Shown in pieces: positions 24,901-34,198 of a stretch of 64,000 nt of DNA (position 1 is the stretch's first letter; the number at the start of each line of letters is the position of its first letter). The position numbers were made by a program, and so were the translations under genes. Source of the stretch: Contendibacter sp963719395 (GTDB lineage: Bacteria; Pseudomonadota; Gammaproteobacteria; Competibacterales; Competibacteraceae); NCBI GenBank assembly GCA_963719395.1, contig CAVRCC010000070.1, positions 62,001 to 126,000 of the forward strand, read 5' to 3'. Below the pieces are notes generated by a model, which was not told the origin of the DNA, ran no database searches, and was given only the letters and a program-made list of their open reading frames with translations.

Positions 24901-25825
24901 GCAGGCTCTCGGCGGTCTCGCGAATTTCCCGCTCGCCGGACAGGAAGATGAGAATATCGCCCGGACCCTCCCGCCACACCTCATCCACCGCATCCAGAAT
25001 CGCCTGCTGCAAATCGCGGTCGCGCTCGTCCTCGTCCGCCGCCAGCAGCGGTCGGTAGCGAGTCTCCACCGGGTAGGTTCGACCCGAGACTTCGATGATC
25101 GGCGCATGGCTGAAATGGCGGGAAAAGCGTTCGGGATCGATCGTCGCCGAGGTGATGATGAGCTTGAGGTCGGGTCGGCGAGGCAACAGGCGCTTCAGAT
25201 AGCCCAACAGAAAATCGATGTTCAAGCTGCGTTCGTGGGCCTCGTCGAGGATGATGACCTCGTACTGATCCAGTTGCCGGTCGCTCTGGGTTTCCGCCAG
25301 CAAAATGCCGTCGGTCATCAGCTTGACTAGCGCGTCCGGTCCCATCCGGTCGGAAAAGCGCACCTTGTAACCGACCTGGCCGCCGACCGTCGTTCCCAAT
25401 TCCGCCGCGATCCGTGCCGCCACCGAGCGGGCGGCGATCCGGCGCGGCTGGGTGTGGCCAATCAAACCAGCGGCGCCCAGGCCCAGCGAGAGGCAGATTT
25501 TCGGCAACTGGGTGGTCTTGCCGGAGCCGGTCTCGCCGCAAATAACCATTACCTGATGCTCGCGAATGGCGGCGGCAATCGCGTCACGGTGGGCGTTGAT
25601 CGGCAGGCTGTCGTCGAAGGTCGGGACCGGCAGCGCGGTCCGGCGTTCGCGCAGGCGCGCGGCGGCGGCGTCCACTTCGGCGGTCAGTTGCTCCAGACCG
25701 CGATCCACCGGCTTGCCCTCGCGCCAACGCTGGCGCAGACCCCGCAGGCGGCGGGCGAACAGAGCGCGGTCGCGGATCGGACAATCGGACAGGCGGGCAT
25801 GTAGAGCGGAGAGCAGTTTTTCCAC
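21950..25825 (-). CDS. hrpA: ATP-dependent RNA helicase HrpA
   Basis: The protein is about 1291 residues, the normal length for HrpA. DEAH-box motifs are clear: GETGSGKTTQLPK (Walker A), ILDEAHERSLN and SATIDPERFSRHF. They are followed by the RQRAGRCGRVMAG motif VI, the HA2/OB-fold region and the large C-terminal DUF3418 domain (FRWLLEELRVSQFAQEL near the end). HrpA acts on RNA and on stalled ribosomes. I prefer GTG 25825; TTG 25837 would add four residues, and neither has a strong ribosome-binding site. The gene is intact. Confidence 0.95.
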   Translation of the reverse strand: MEKLLSALHARLSDCPIRDRALFARRLRGLRQRWREGKPVDRGLEQLTAEVDAAAARLRERRTALPVPTFDDSLPINAHRDAIAAAIREHQVMVICGETGSGKTTQLPKICLSLGLGAAGLIGHTQPRRIAARSVAARIAAELGTTVGGQVGYKVRFSDRMGPDALVKLMTDGILLAETQSDRQLDQYEVIILDEAHERSLNIDFLLGYLKRLLPRRPDLKLIITSATIDPERFSRHFSHAPIIEVSGRTYPVETRYRPLLAADEDERDRDLQQAILDAVDEVWREGPGDILIFLSGEREIRETAESLRKHHPPNTEVLPLYARLSATEQNRVFQPRGRPRIVLATNVAETSLTVPGIRYVIDPGTARISRYSPRSKIQRLPVEKISQASARQRAGRCGRVMAGVCVRLYAEEDFQSRPAFTDPEILRTHLAAVILQMSALNLGRPEEFPFVDPPDSRQISDGFRLLFELQAVDEQRRISELGRQLAKLPVDPRLGRMLLAAQGEGCLREVLVMVAALAIQDPRERPLERQQAADEKHRRFRDEHSDFLALLKLWDYYHEQARQLSKNQLRNLCQTDFLSFVRMREWHDLHQELLGRVTEMGMRLNTEPAPYDSLHRALLTGLLGHLGLKQEDNVYLGARGRNFYLFPGSGLFKKRPRWVASAELVETTRLYARTVARIEPEWVEGLAGHLLKRNYAEPHWEKRSAQVTAIERVTLYGLPIIANRRINYGPLDPALAREIFIRQALVEGEFHCGAAFFQHNRQLLAELEELEVRARRDLVTDEEALYRFYDERIPEGIYSGPSFETWRKQAERDNPRLLFLDRAALLVEAGPVAGGERFPDHLDLDGLKLPLTYRFTPGADDDGVTLTVPLAAVNQVDPKRLDWLVPGLRAERMAALLKSLPKALRRNFVPVPNYVQALLEVMEPGEESLTEAMAERLRRMTGVGIPEDAWNPEAVPPHLRMRFQVMDVDGKVLVVGRDWAALQAQLRGEARASFAALPTPEFERERLRDWDFGELPEEVSFVRNGIQLRGYPALVAEADGTLALRVLDSPARAAAATRAGLRRLIGWRLGPAFKSLARDLPHFQRMTLHYVGLGTQEALREDLLNAILDQAFLADGPLPRDRAAFDALLERGKTRLAAVRVEVCDTAATILAAYHEVRRALTDEPAWAEAMADVREQLARLVYPGFLSETPAEWLPHLPRYLRAIALRLQKLRQAPDRDRQRRGDIIRLWEACQRQLERNVRQERHDPELIRFRWLLEELRVSQFAQELKTIAPVSVKRLEEQWGRMRQG

Positions 25826-26088
25826 GATGATTACCAAGGTCTTATTTACAAAATAATTTACATTTTTCGGACGCGGCCGTGGACCGTCATTCTTGCATTA
25901 AGCCTCGTGCGGGCGCATACAAAATCCACTTGCGGAACGCATGGCTTTCGCGTACTTTTCGCCACGGGTGGGGGTTGCGAACCTCCAAATGCCCAGCGTC
26001 GGCCCCTCTTGAATCCCGAACCCTCACCCGGGCATTCGGTGTTTCAAGCGTCGGCAACAAGGAAATATTGCTTTGAGGTTTTGTATTA

Positions 26089-26301
26089 ATGCGTACTGGT
26101 ACTGTGAAATGGTTTGATGAGGCTAAGGGCTTCGGTTTCATCGCCCCGGAGGACGGCAGCAGCGATGTGTTCGTCCATTACTCGGTCATCGAGGGTAAAG
26201 GGTTCCGAACCTTGGCGGAAAACCAAAAGGTCGAGTTCGACGTCAAGGCCGGACCCAAGGGTCCACAAGCCACGATGGTCAAGCAACTCGCGGCAAAATA
26301 A
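26089..26301 (+). CDS. Cold-shock-domain protein (CspA family)
   Basis: The 70-residue single cold-shock domain has both RNA-binding motifs: KGFGFIAPEDG (RNP1) and VFVHYSVIEG (RNP2). It begins MRTGTVKWFDEAKG. CSPs bind single-stranded nucleic acid and melt RNA structure. The 263-base gap upstream (25826-26088) contains no gene and probably includes a long 5' leader, as is common for csp genes. I see no recognised element in it. A strong terminator follows. Confidence 0.95.
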   Translation: MRTGTVKWFDEAKGFGFIAPEDGSSDVFVHYSVIEGKGFRTLAENQKVEFDVKAGPKGPQATMVKQLAAK

Positions 26302-26325
26302 CGTTCCCACCAAACAGATTGAGCC

Positions 26326-26356
26326 AAAGCCCCGCGCGAAGCGGGGCTTTGTCGTT
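26326..26356 (+). terminator. Rho-independent terminator after the csp gene
   Basis: AAAGCCCCGC (26326-26335) pairs perfectly with GCGGGGCTTT (26341-26350) around a GCGAA loop. GTCGTTT follows. Confidence 0.85.
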
Positions 26357-26390
26357 TCCAATACTCTATTCCCCAGCAATGACAAGGTCA

Positions 26391-26419
26391 GGTTTGTTTG
26401 CCTGAGTCCCGGCTATAAT
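26391..26419 (+). promoter_or_regulatory. Candidate sigma-70 promoter of typA
   Basis: A perfect -10 TATAAT lies at 26414-26419, 32 bases before the GTG start of typA. The -35 is weak: GGTTTG at 26391-26396 has a 17-base spacer. Confidence 0.4.
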
Positions 26420-26451
26420 GCCCCGCCTGTTTCAGCCCGATAGAACATACC

Positions 26452-28272
<1,821 letters not shown>

Positions 28273-28420
28273 TTCCCTCTGTCCGCCGGGATTAGGAGAC
28301 CGCACTTCCAATACCGTAAATCTCTTCTATAGTGGTTAGGGGCTGTCCGCGGCTTGGCTTTTTCCCCGAGTCCGGGAATCGCACCCGCAGCCCGATCAAT
28401 TTCACTGGGAGAAATAAGGT

Positions 28421-28988
28421 ATGGCAGAACAAAAACTTGGCAATCCAGCGGTCGTCGGCTTGGCCGGCTTCGGTCTGACCACCCTGGTGCTGCAATTCCA
28501 CAATGTCGGTTGGATGCCCAGCATCGGCCCGGTCGTCTGGCTGGGGTTGATCTTTGGGGGTACGGCGCAATTGATCGCTGGCCTGCAGGAAATGAAGACT
28601 GGCAACAATTTCGGCTACTGCGCTTTCACTTCCTATGGCGCGTTCTGGATTGCGCTGTGCCTTCATGCTGCTGGGTAACAAGTACGATCTATTCAAGGCC
28701 GGCACGGAAGACGTTGGCTTTTTCCTGGTGGCCTGGACCCTGTTCACCGTGATCCTGTGGATCGGCTCGCTGCGCATCCATGGCGCTATGGCGTTCACCT
28801 TCACCACGCTGCTGATCGGCTTCATCCTGCTCGATCTGGCGCATTTCGGCTATCCGGGCCTGACTGTGGTGGCCGGTTACGAGCTGATGGTCTGCGCGCT
28901 GGCGGCCTGGTACATGATGGCGCGCATCATCCTGAACGAGATCTATGGCAAAGAAATCTTGCCGGCCGGCAAGCCCTGGGTTTCCTGA
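28421..28988 (+). CDS. Acetate uptake transporter (AceTr/SatP, GPR1/FUN34/YaaH family), frameshifted
   Basis: The family imports acetate and succinate through a six-helix channel-like carrier. The family signature NPAVVGLAGFGLTTLVLQFHN is at the start (residues 6-26), followed by GLQEMKTGNNFGYCAFTSYGAFW. After ALC, one extra C at 28660-28661 breaks the frame (stop at 28678). The next frame continues FMLLGNKYDLFKAGTEDVGFFL to the end at 28988. The corrected length is about 188 residues, normal for the family. GGGAGA precedes ATG 28421. A Cache protein follows 49 bases later, probably in the same operon. Confidence 0.85.
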
Positions 28989-29037
28989 GCGAGCCAGTTC
29001 CCTCGCACTCGCCATCAAATTTTTGGAGGATTTCAAG

Positions 29038-29592
29038 ATGCGGAAAACAATACTCAGTTTCGCCAGCCTGGCCTTGGTTCTCGGCGCCGCGCCGGCCTGG
29101 GTCGGCGCCGCTGACCCCAACGCCGCCACCCCCGACGAAGTGGTCACCAAGGTTCACGAGGCCGTCCAGTACCTGAACGACAAGGGCTTGGCCGGCTTCT
29201 CGGATTTCAACAACAACAAGGACGCCCGCTGGGTGTGGAAGGACAGCTATGTATTCGTCTATAGCTGCCGGGATAACGTGATGATCGCCCACCCGCTGCG
29301 GCCCGACATGGTCGGCAAACCGATCTTGCAGATGAAGGACGACAAGGATCACCTGCTGTTCCAGGATATGTGCAAGGCCGGCGCCACTAAAGATGGTGGT
29401 TGGGTCGAATACTGGTGGCCCAAGCCGGGCGAAGGCAAGGGTTCCCGCAAGATCTCTTTCGTCCATAGCGCCGAGGTTTCCTTCAAACCCGACATCCAGG
29501 TCGGCGCCGGGATTTACGACGACAAAATAAGCGCCGAGGACTTGAACAAGCTCGCCACGCAGGCCAAGCAGCCGAAGAAAGACGTGCCGTAA
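29038..29592 (+). CDS. Secreted single Cache domain protein
   Basis: The 184-residue protein has a signal peptide (ILSFASLALVLGAAPAWVGA) and then a sCache_2-type ligand-binding domain. Visible motifs are VTKVHEAVQYLNDKG, YVFVYSCRDNVMIAHPLRPDMVGK and the GGWVEYWWPKPGEGKGSRKISFV strand typical of these periplasmic sensors. There is no transmembrane or signalling domain, so it is a free periplasmic binding protein. GGAGGA at 29025-29030 precedes the ATG. Its place next to an acetate carrier suggests it binds a small carboxylate, which is inference. Confidence 0.8.
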   Translation: MRKTILSFASLALVLGAAPAWVGAADPNAATPDEVVTKVHEAVQYLNDKGLAGFSDFNNNKDARWVWKDSYVFVYSCRDNVMIAHPLRPDMVGKPILQMKDDKDHLLFQDMCKAGATKDGGWVEYWWPKPGEGKGSRKISFVHSAEVSFKPDIQVGAGIYDDKISAEDLNKLATQAKQPKKDVP

Positions 29593-29619
29593 CCACGCTT
29601 TGATTTCGTCGAAGCAAAA

Positions 29620-29650
29620 CAAACCGCCCCGGATAATCCGGGGCGGTTTG
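29620..29650. terminator. Bidirectional terminator hairpin
   Basis: CAAACCGCCCCGGAT (29620-29634) is the exact inverse of ATCCGGGGCGGTTTG (29636-29650). It lies after the Cache gene and beyond the end of the convergent transporter/acyltransferase gene. Confidence 0.8.
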
Positions 29651-29766
29651 TTGACGGGCGCGGCGCTCCCGGCGTCACGTTGGCGTCGGCGCGGTAGCGG
29701 ACCTCCTCGTAGAACACGCCTCCGGGCCGACATCCAAACCATCACGCTGCATAACGCCACCACCGC

Positions 29767-31653
29767 TCACCGCCAATCACCCCGCAAGGCCACAACCTGC
29801 TCGCGCAGCACCGCTGAGGTCGCCCGTTCCGGCGGCACCGGTTCGCCCACCGCCAACTCAATCCGCGACCAGAACCGCCGAGGAAAGTGACTCATCGCCT
29901 TGCCGTAGCGGCGGCTGAAAAAACTGCCCCACATCCCTCGCAACGCCATCGGCACCACCGATACCGGCGTGCGCTGGATAATCTGCTCGATGCCGGTCTT
30001 GAACGGACCGATTTCGCCATCGGCAGTCAGTCGTCCTTCCGGGAAAATGCCCACCACCTCGCCATCCGCCAGATAGCGGGCAACCCGGTCGTAGGCGCGT
30101 TCCAGAATTTTCGGGTTCTCCCGCGCTGGGGCGATGGGAATGGCGCCAGCGGTGCGGAACACGAAATTCAACACCGGAATCTTGAAAATCTGATGATCCA
30201 TGACGAAGCGGATCGGCCGCCGGCAACAGCCGATCACCACCAGCGCGTCCATGTAGCTGACGTGGTTGCATGCCACCACCGCCGGTCCCTCGTCGGGAAT
30301 ATTTTCCAACCCCCTGGTCTTCAACCGGTAACCAATGTTCACCAGCATCCAGACGATGAAGCGCATCAGGAATTCGGGCACCAGGCCGAAGATATAGACC
30401 GCCACCGCCGCGTTGAAAATCGCCATCACCAATAGCAACTGCGGAATGTTCAATCCCCGATCCAGCATCACCACGGCGATGATCGCCGCCGCCACCATGA
30501 ACACGGCATTGAGGATGTTATTGCCGGCGATCACCCGCGACAGATGAGTCGGCTCGCTGCGCTGCTGCACCAGGGCATACAACGGTACGATGAAGAAACC
30601 ACCGAACATGCCGATCAGCACCACGTCCAGCACGACCCGCCAACTGCCCGGCTGGCTCAGGAAGGCCAACACCCCCAGCAATTCCCCGCCGGCCGGAGGC
30701 ATCGCCGGGGTGGCGAAGAACAGGTCCACCCCGAACACGGTCAGGCCGATGGAGCCGAACGGCACCAAACCAATTTCCACCTTGTGTCCGGACATCCGCT
30801 CGCACAGGAGCGAACCCGTACCGATGCCGATGGCGAACAGCGTCAGCAGCAGGGTGACCACATGCTCGCCACCGCCCAAGGTCAATTTGGTGAAATTGGG
30901 TAACTGCGCCACGTAGACGCTGCCCAGGAACCAGAACCAGGAGATGCCGAGCACCGACTGGAACACGGTGAAGTTCTGGTAGGTGAGCTTCAGAATGTTC
31001 CAGGTCTCGCTGACCGGGTTCCAGTTGATCCTCAGGTCCGGGGCGGCGGGCGGCGCTGGAGGAATCGCCCAACTACTCGCATAACCGAGCACGGCGATCA
31101 GGATGATCGCGCAGGACACCCACAGGTGACCCTGTTGCCAGGCGATCAGCACGCCACCCAAGATGGTGCCCAGCAGGATGGCGAGATTGGTGCCCATCTC
31201 CACCCAGGCGTTGCCGCCGACCAGCTCCTCCGGTTTCAAATGCTGCGGCATGATGCTGTACTTGGCGGGCCCGAACAGGGTCGAATGAAACCCCATCATA
31301 AACAGCATCGCGACCAGTAGCGGCACGCTGTTCAACAGGAATCCCGCCGCCGCGCCGATCATGATCGCGATTTCCAGCAGCTTGACCCAGCGGATGTAGC
31401 GCGACTTTTCGTACTTGTCGCAAAGCTGGCCGGCGGTGGCCGAAAACAGAAAAAACGGCAACACGAACAAGCCGGCGCAGAGATTGATCAGGAAGTTGGA
31501 ACGACTGGCGTCGGCGCCCGCCGCCTGGAACGCGATCAGGATGATCAGGGCGTTCTTGAACACGTTGTCGTTGAACGCGCCCAGAAACTGGGTGACGAAG
31601 AACGGCAGGAACCGCCGCTCCCTCAACAGGGTGAATTCGTTATCGTGAGCCAT
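29767..31653 (-). CDS. MFS transporter fused to 1-acylglycerol-3-phosphate acyltransferase (LplT/Aas-like)
   Basis: The 628-residue membrane protein has a 12-helix MFS part (residues 1 to about 410; TQFLGAFNDNVFKNALIIL, LFGPAKYSIMPQHL) of the lysophospholipid transporter LplT type. A PlsC acyltransferase domain follows, with the HX4D motif NHVSYMD and the FPEGRLT motif. Such fusions flip lysophospholipid into the inner membrane and re-acylate it. It lacks the acyl-ACP synthetase domain found in full Aas-type fusions. ATG 31653 is the natural start. The gene is intact. Confidence 0.88.
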   Translation of the reverse strand: MAHDNEFTLLRERRFLPFFVTQFLGAFNDNVFKNALIILIAFQAAGADASRSNFLINLCAGLFVLPFFLFSATAGQLCDKYEKSRYIRWVKLLEIAIMIGAAAGFLLNSVPLLVAMLFMMGFHSTLFGPAKYSIMPQHLKPEELVGGNAWVEMGTNLAILLGTILGGVLIAWQQGHLWVSCAIILIAVLGYASSWAIPPAPPAAPDLRINWNPVSETWNILKLTYQNFTVFQSVLGISWFWFLGSVYVAQLPNFTKLTLGGGEHVVTLLLTLFAIGIGTGSLLCERMSGHKVEIGLVPFGSIGLTVFGVDLFFATPAMPPAGGELLGVLAFLSQPGSWRVVLDVVLIGMFGGFFIVPLYALVQQRSEPTHLSRVIAGNNILNAVFMVAAAIIAVVMLDRGLNIPQLLLVMAIFNAAVAVYIFGLVPEFLMRFIVWMLVNIGYRLKTRGLENIPDEGPAVVACNHVSYMDALVVIGCCRRPIRFVMDHQIFKIPVLNFVFRTAGAIPIAPARENPKILERAYDRVARYLADGEVVGIFPEGRLTADGEIGPFKTGIEQIIQRTPVSVVPMALRGMWGSFFSRRYGKAMSHFPRRFWSRIELAVGEPVPPERATSAVLREQVVALRGDWR

Positions 31654-31686
31654 GCGGCGGGGTTCTCCAGGGTTCGGATAGTCAAA

Positions 31687-32751
31687 TCAAGCCTCGGTGA
31701 TGCAAATGGGCGTCGAACCCGGCAGGGTCTCGATCAAGCGGGAACCCATCAGTTGCGCGGGCGTGTGATAGCCGCCGGCGGGCGGATCAGTCAGCAGCCG
31801 CTCGACCACCGCCAACGCGCCCTGCACGGTAACATCATAGCCGTTGGCGGTCTGCATCCGGCCGATTTTGCGCGCGCCGGCGGCGTTGGCGACTTCGCCC
31901 CAGACCCAGGTCGGGGTGCGCTGACGCCGCTCGGCGTCGGGACCACGCACCGTGTACGCGACGCGCTGCTTGAGCAGGGTTTGCACGAAGCCCAATCCAA
32001 ACAGCGGTTGCAGCCAGGGCAACAGCCAGCGCCAGTTCAATAGCGCCAGCGGTGCGGGTACGTAGGTTTCGATATTAGGAATGCCGGTGCTGTAAAACGC
32101 GGTGGCGATATCGCCCCAAGGAATGGTCATGGCGGTTTGCTCGCCTTGGCCGAAATCGATATGGCGGATCTTCCAGGCCAGCGGCACCGGAATGATTTGA
32201 CCGTCGCGGCGAATCCGGCCGCCCTTGCTCAGCCCTTCCACCGCCGTTTTCGCGGTGCCCGGACTGAAGCCAGAGCGGGACATGAAACCCAGTGCTAAAT
32301 GCGTTGCATCCGGCAGTACCGCCTTGAGCGCCACCGCCAGGCAGTCGGTGGGGATGACATCGAAACCAACACCGGGACACAGCACCACGCCCGCTGCTTT
32401 CGCTGCCGCATCACGGGCGTGCAGGGCCTCGAACACCTCGATCTCACCGGTGATGTCCAGGTAGTGCACCCGACCGTTCAGGCAGGCGTCCGCCAAGGGC
32501 GCGGCGGTGGCTGAGAAGGGTCCGGCGCAATTGAGCAACAGCGTGATGTCGTGCAAGGCCTCTTTCACGGCGGCGGCATCAGTTACCGCGAACGCCCGAT
32601 AGTCGCAGTTCAATTCCCGCGCCAATGGGGCAAACTGCTCCGCCGAACGCCCGGCCAGCACCGGGCACAATCCCCGTTGCCGGGCCTCGCGGGCGATTAA
32701 CTCACCGGTATAGCCATTAGCACCGTAGATCATCCATTGGGAGTCGTTCAT
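31687..32751 (-). CDS. Saccharopine dehydrogenase-like NADP-binding protein (trans-acting enoyl reductase type)
   Basis: The 354-residue protein begins with a Rossmann fold (WMIYGANGYTGELIAREARQ). LLNCAGPFSATAAPLADACL and the substrate-region DITGEIEVFE follow, as in the family that includes mycobacterial trans-acting enoyl reductases. The C-terminal part (GARKIGRMQTANGYDVTVQG) also matches. The precise substrate is unknown. It lies 33 bases upstream of the transporter/acyltransferase gene on the same strand, so the two may share a lipid-related operon. Confidence 0.82.
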   Translation of the reverse strand: MNDSQWMIYGANGYTGELIAREARQRGLCPVLAGRSAEQFAPLARELNCDYRAFAVTDAAAVKEALHDITLLLNCAGPFSATAAPLADACLNGRVHYLDITGEIEVFEALHARDAAAKAAGVVLCPGVGFDVIPTDCLAVALKAVLPDATHLALGFMSRSGFSPGTAKTAVEGLSKGGRIRRDGQIIPVPLAWKIRHIDFGQGEQTAMTIPWGDIATAFYSTGIPNIETYVPAPLALLNWRWLLPWLQPLFGLGFVQTLLKQRVAYTVRGPDAERRQRTPTWVWGEVANAAGARKIGRMQTANGYDVTVQGALAVVERLLTDPPAGGYHTPAQLMGSRLIETLPGSTPICITEA

Positions 32752-32869
32752 GGACTTCGCACTCGTGGGTTTTGGCGCTTATGGTCAGCCAGGAACAGCA
32801 AGCCCGGCAAGCCCCGCACTGAGCCTTCCATGCAGCGACGGCGACACCCGTCATGCACAACTGGTTTTT

Positions 32870-32906
32870 CCATGAAATTTCGGAGTTGAATTCCGAATTT
32901 GCATGG
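32870..32906. promoter_or_regulatory. Inverted repeat upstream of an ATPase gene (possible operator)
   Basis: CCATGAAATTTCGGA (32870-32884) is an imperfect inverse of TCCGAATTTGCATGG (32892-32906) around 7 bases. It ends 12 bases before the start at 32919. It may be an operator or a 5' hairpin. Confidence 0.4.
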
Positions 32907-32918
32907 TAATATTGAAGT

Positions 32919-34067
32919 ATGCTTGACCGACCGGATTATCTAAAACGTCTGGCAACCGCCTTCAGTCGTTCGCCAATCACCGCTCTGCTTGGTCCCCGGC
33001 AATGCGGCAAGACCACGCTGGCGCGGATGTTCAGCGCCAGCCAGCCGGCCACCTGGTTCGATCTGGAATCGCCAGCGGACCGGCAGCGCCTGCAAAATCC
33101 CGAATTGATGCTCGGTGGACTGACCGATCTGGTAGTGCTCGATGAAATTCAGACGCTGCCGGAACTGTTCAAAGTGTTGCGGGTGCTAGCGGACCGTCCG
33201 GACCATCCGGCGCGATTCCTGATTCTCGGAAGCGCCTCGCCGGTTCTGATCCGGAACGCTTCGGAAACCCTGGCGGGGCGGGTGGAGTTTGTCGAACTGA
33301 GCGGTTTTGACCTGCGGGAAACCGGCGGCGATGCCTGGCGACCGCTTTGGGTGCGTGGCGGATTCCCTCGCGCCTTTCTGGCGGCATCCGACGACGACAG
33401 CCTGGCCTGGCGCGAAGGCTTCATCCGCACCTTCCTGGAACGCGACATTCCACAACTCGGCATCACCATTCCCGCGCCGGCCATGCGGCGGTTCTGGACC
33501 ATGCTGGCCCACTACCACGGACAGTACTGGAACGCGGCGGAACTGGCCCGCGCCCTGGGGTTGTCGGACAAGACCGTGCGCGGCTACCTCGACATCCTGA
33601 CCGGAACCTACATGGCGCGGCAACTGCAACCCTGGCACGAAAACATCGGCAAGCGGCAAATCAAGGCGCCCAAGATTTACGTGCGCGATTCGGGCGTGCT
33701 GCATGGGTTGCTAAGCCTGCCCGACTGGCACAGTCTCGCCGCTCATCCCAAGGTGGGCGCGTCTTGGGAGGGCTTTGTCATCGAACAGGTTTTACAGGCG
33801 CTGCGTCCGGCCGAGCCGTTTTTCTGGGCAACGCAAAACGGGGCGGAACTGGACTTGCTGTTTTGCCACCGGGGCCGGCGCTATGGGGTGGAGGTCAAAT
33901 TCAACGAAGCGCCGAAAATCACCCGCTCGCAGCACATCGCTTTGAGCGACCTGGCGCTGGAGCATCTGTGGATCGTTTATCCCGGTCCGCATCGCTATCC
34001 GGTGCACGAGCGGATCACGGTGTGGCCGGTCGGGGAGATTGCGGAGCTATCGGGGCAGTTGGACTGA
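32919..34067 (+). CDS. ATP-binding protein, AAA_14 plus DUF4143
   Basis: The 382-residue protein has an N-terminal P-loop ATPase (GPRQCGKTT, residues 25-33; Walker B LVVLDEIQ). A middle winged-helix-like region follows (WNAAELARALGLSDKTVRGYLDIL). The DUF4143 nuclease-like C-terminus carries FWATQNGAELDLLF and YGVEVKFNEAPKITRS, where E...D...E-x-K fits a PD-(D/E)XK-type core. These orphan ATPases are common in accessory DNA and their function is unresolved. It starts just after an inverted repeat. Confidence 0.85.
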   Translation: MLDRPDYLKRLATAFSRSPITALLGPRQCGKTTLARMFSASQPATWFDLESPADRQRLQNPELMLGGLTDLVVLDEIQTLPELFKVLRVLADRPDHPARFLILGSASPVLIRNASETLAGRVEFVELSGFDLRETGGDAWRPLWVRGGFPRAFLAASDDDSLAWREGFIRTFLERDIPQLGITIPAPAMRRFWTMLAHYHGQYWNAAELARALGLSDKTVRGYLDILTGTYMARQLQPWHENIGKRQIKAPKIYVRDSGVLHGLLSLPDWHSLAAHPKVGASWEGFVIEQVLQALRPAEPFFWATQNGAELDLLFCHRGRRYGVEVKFNEAPKITRSQHIALSDLALEHLWIVYPGPHRYPVHERITVWPVGEIAELSGQLD

Positions 34068-34198
34068 TCAATACGGACCCGAGAGCATTTTCACGATGGA
34101 GTGATCAGGCGCTGTTGCTGTTCCTCCACGGTCTGGGCGCATGGCACGCCGAACAGCAGCGGTGCGAAAATTCGGCGTGGGACGCTGTTACGCCCCCC

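Noticed and set aside
25826..26088. A small gene between hrpA and the csp gene
   Set aside because: The short open frames present have no ribosome-binding site or recognisable sequence; a csp 5' leader is more likely.
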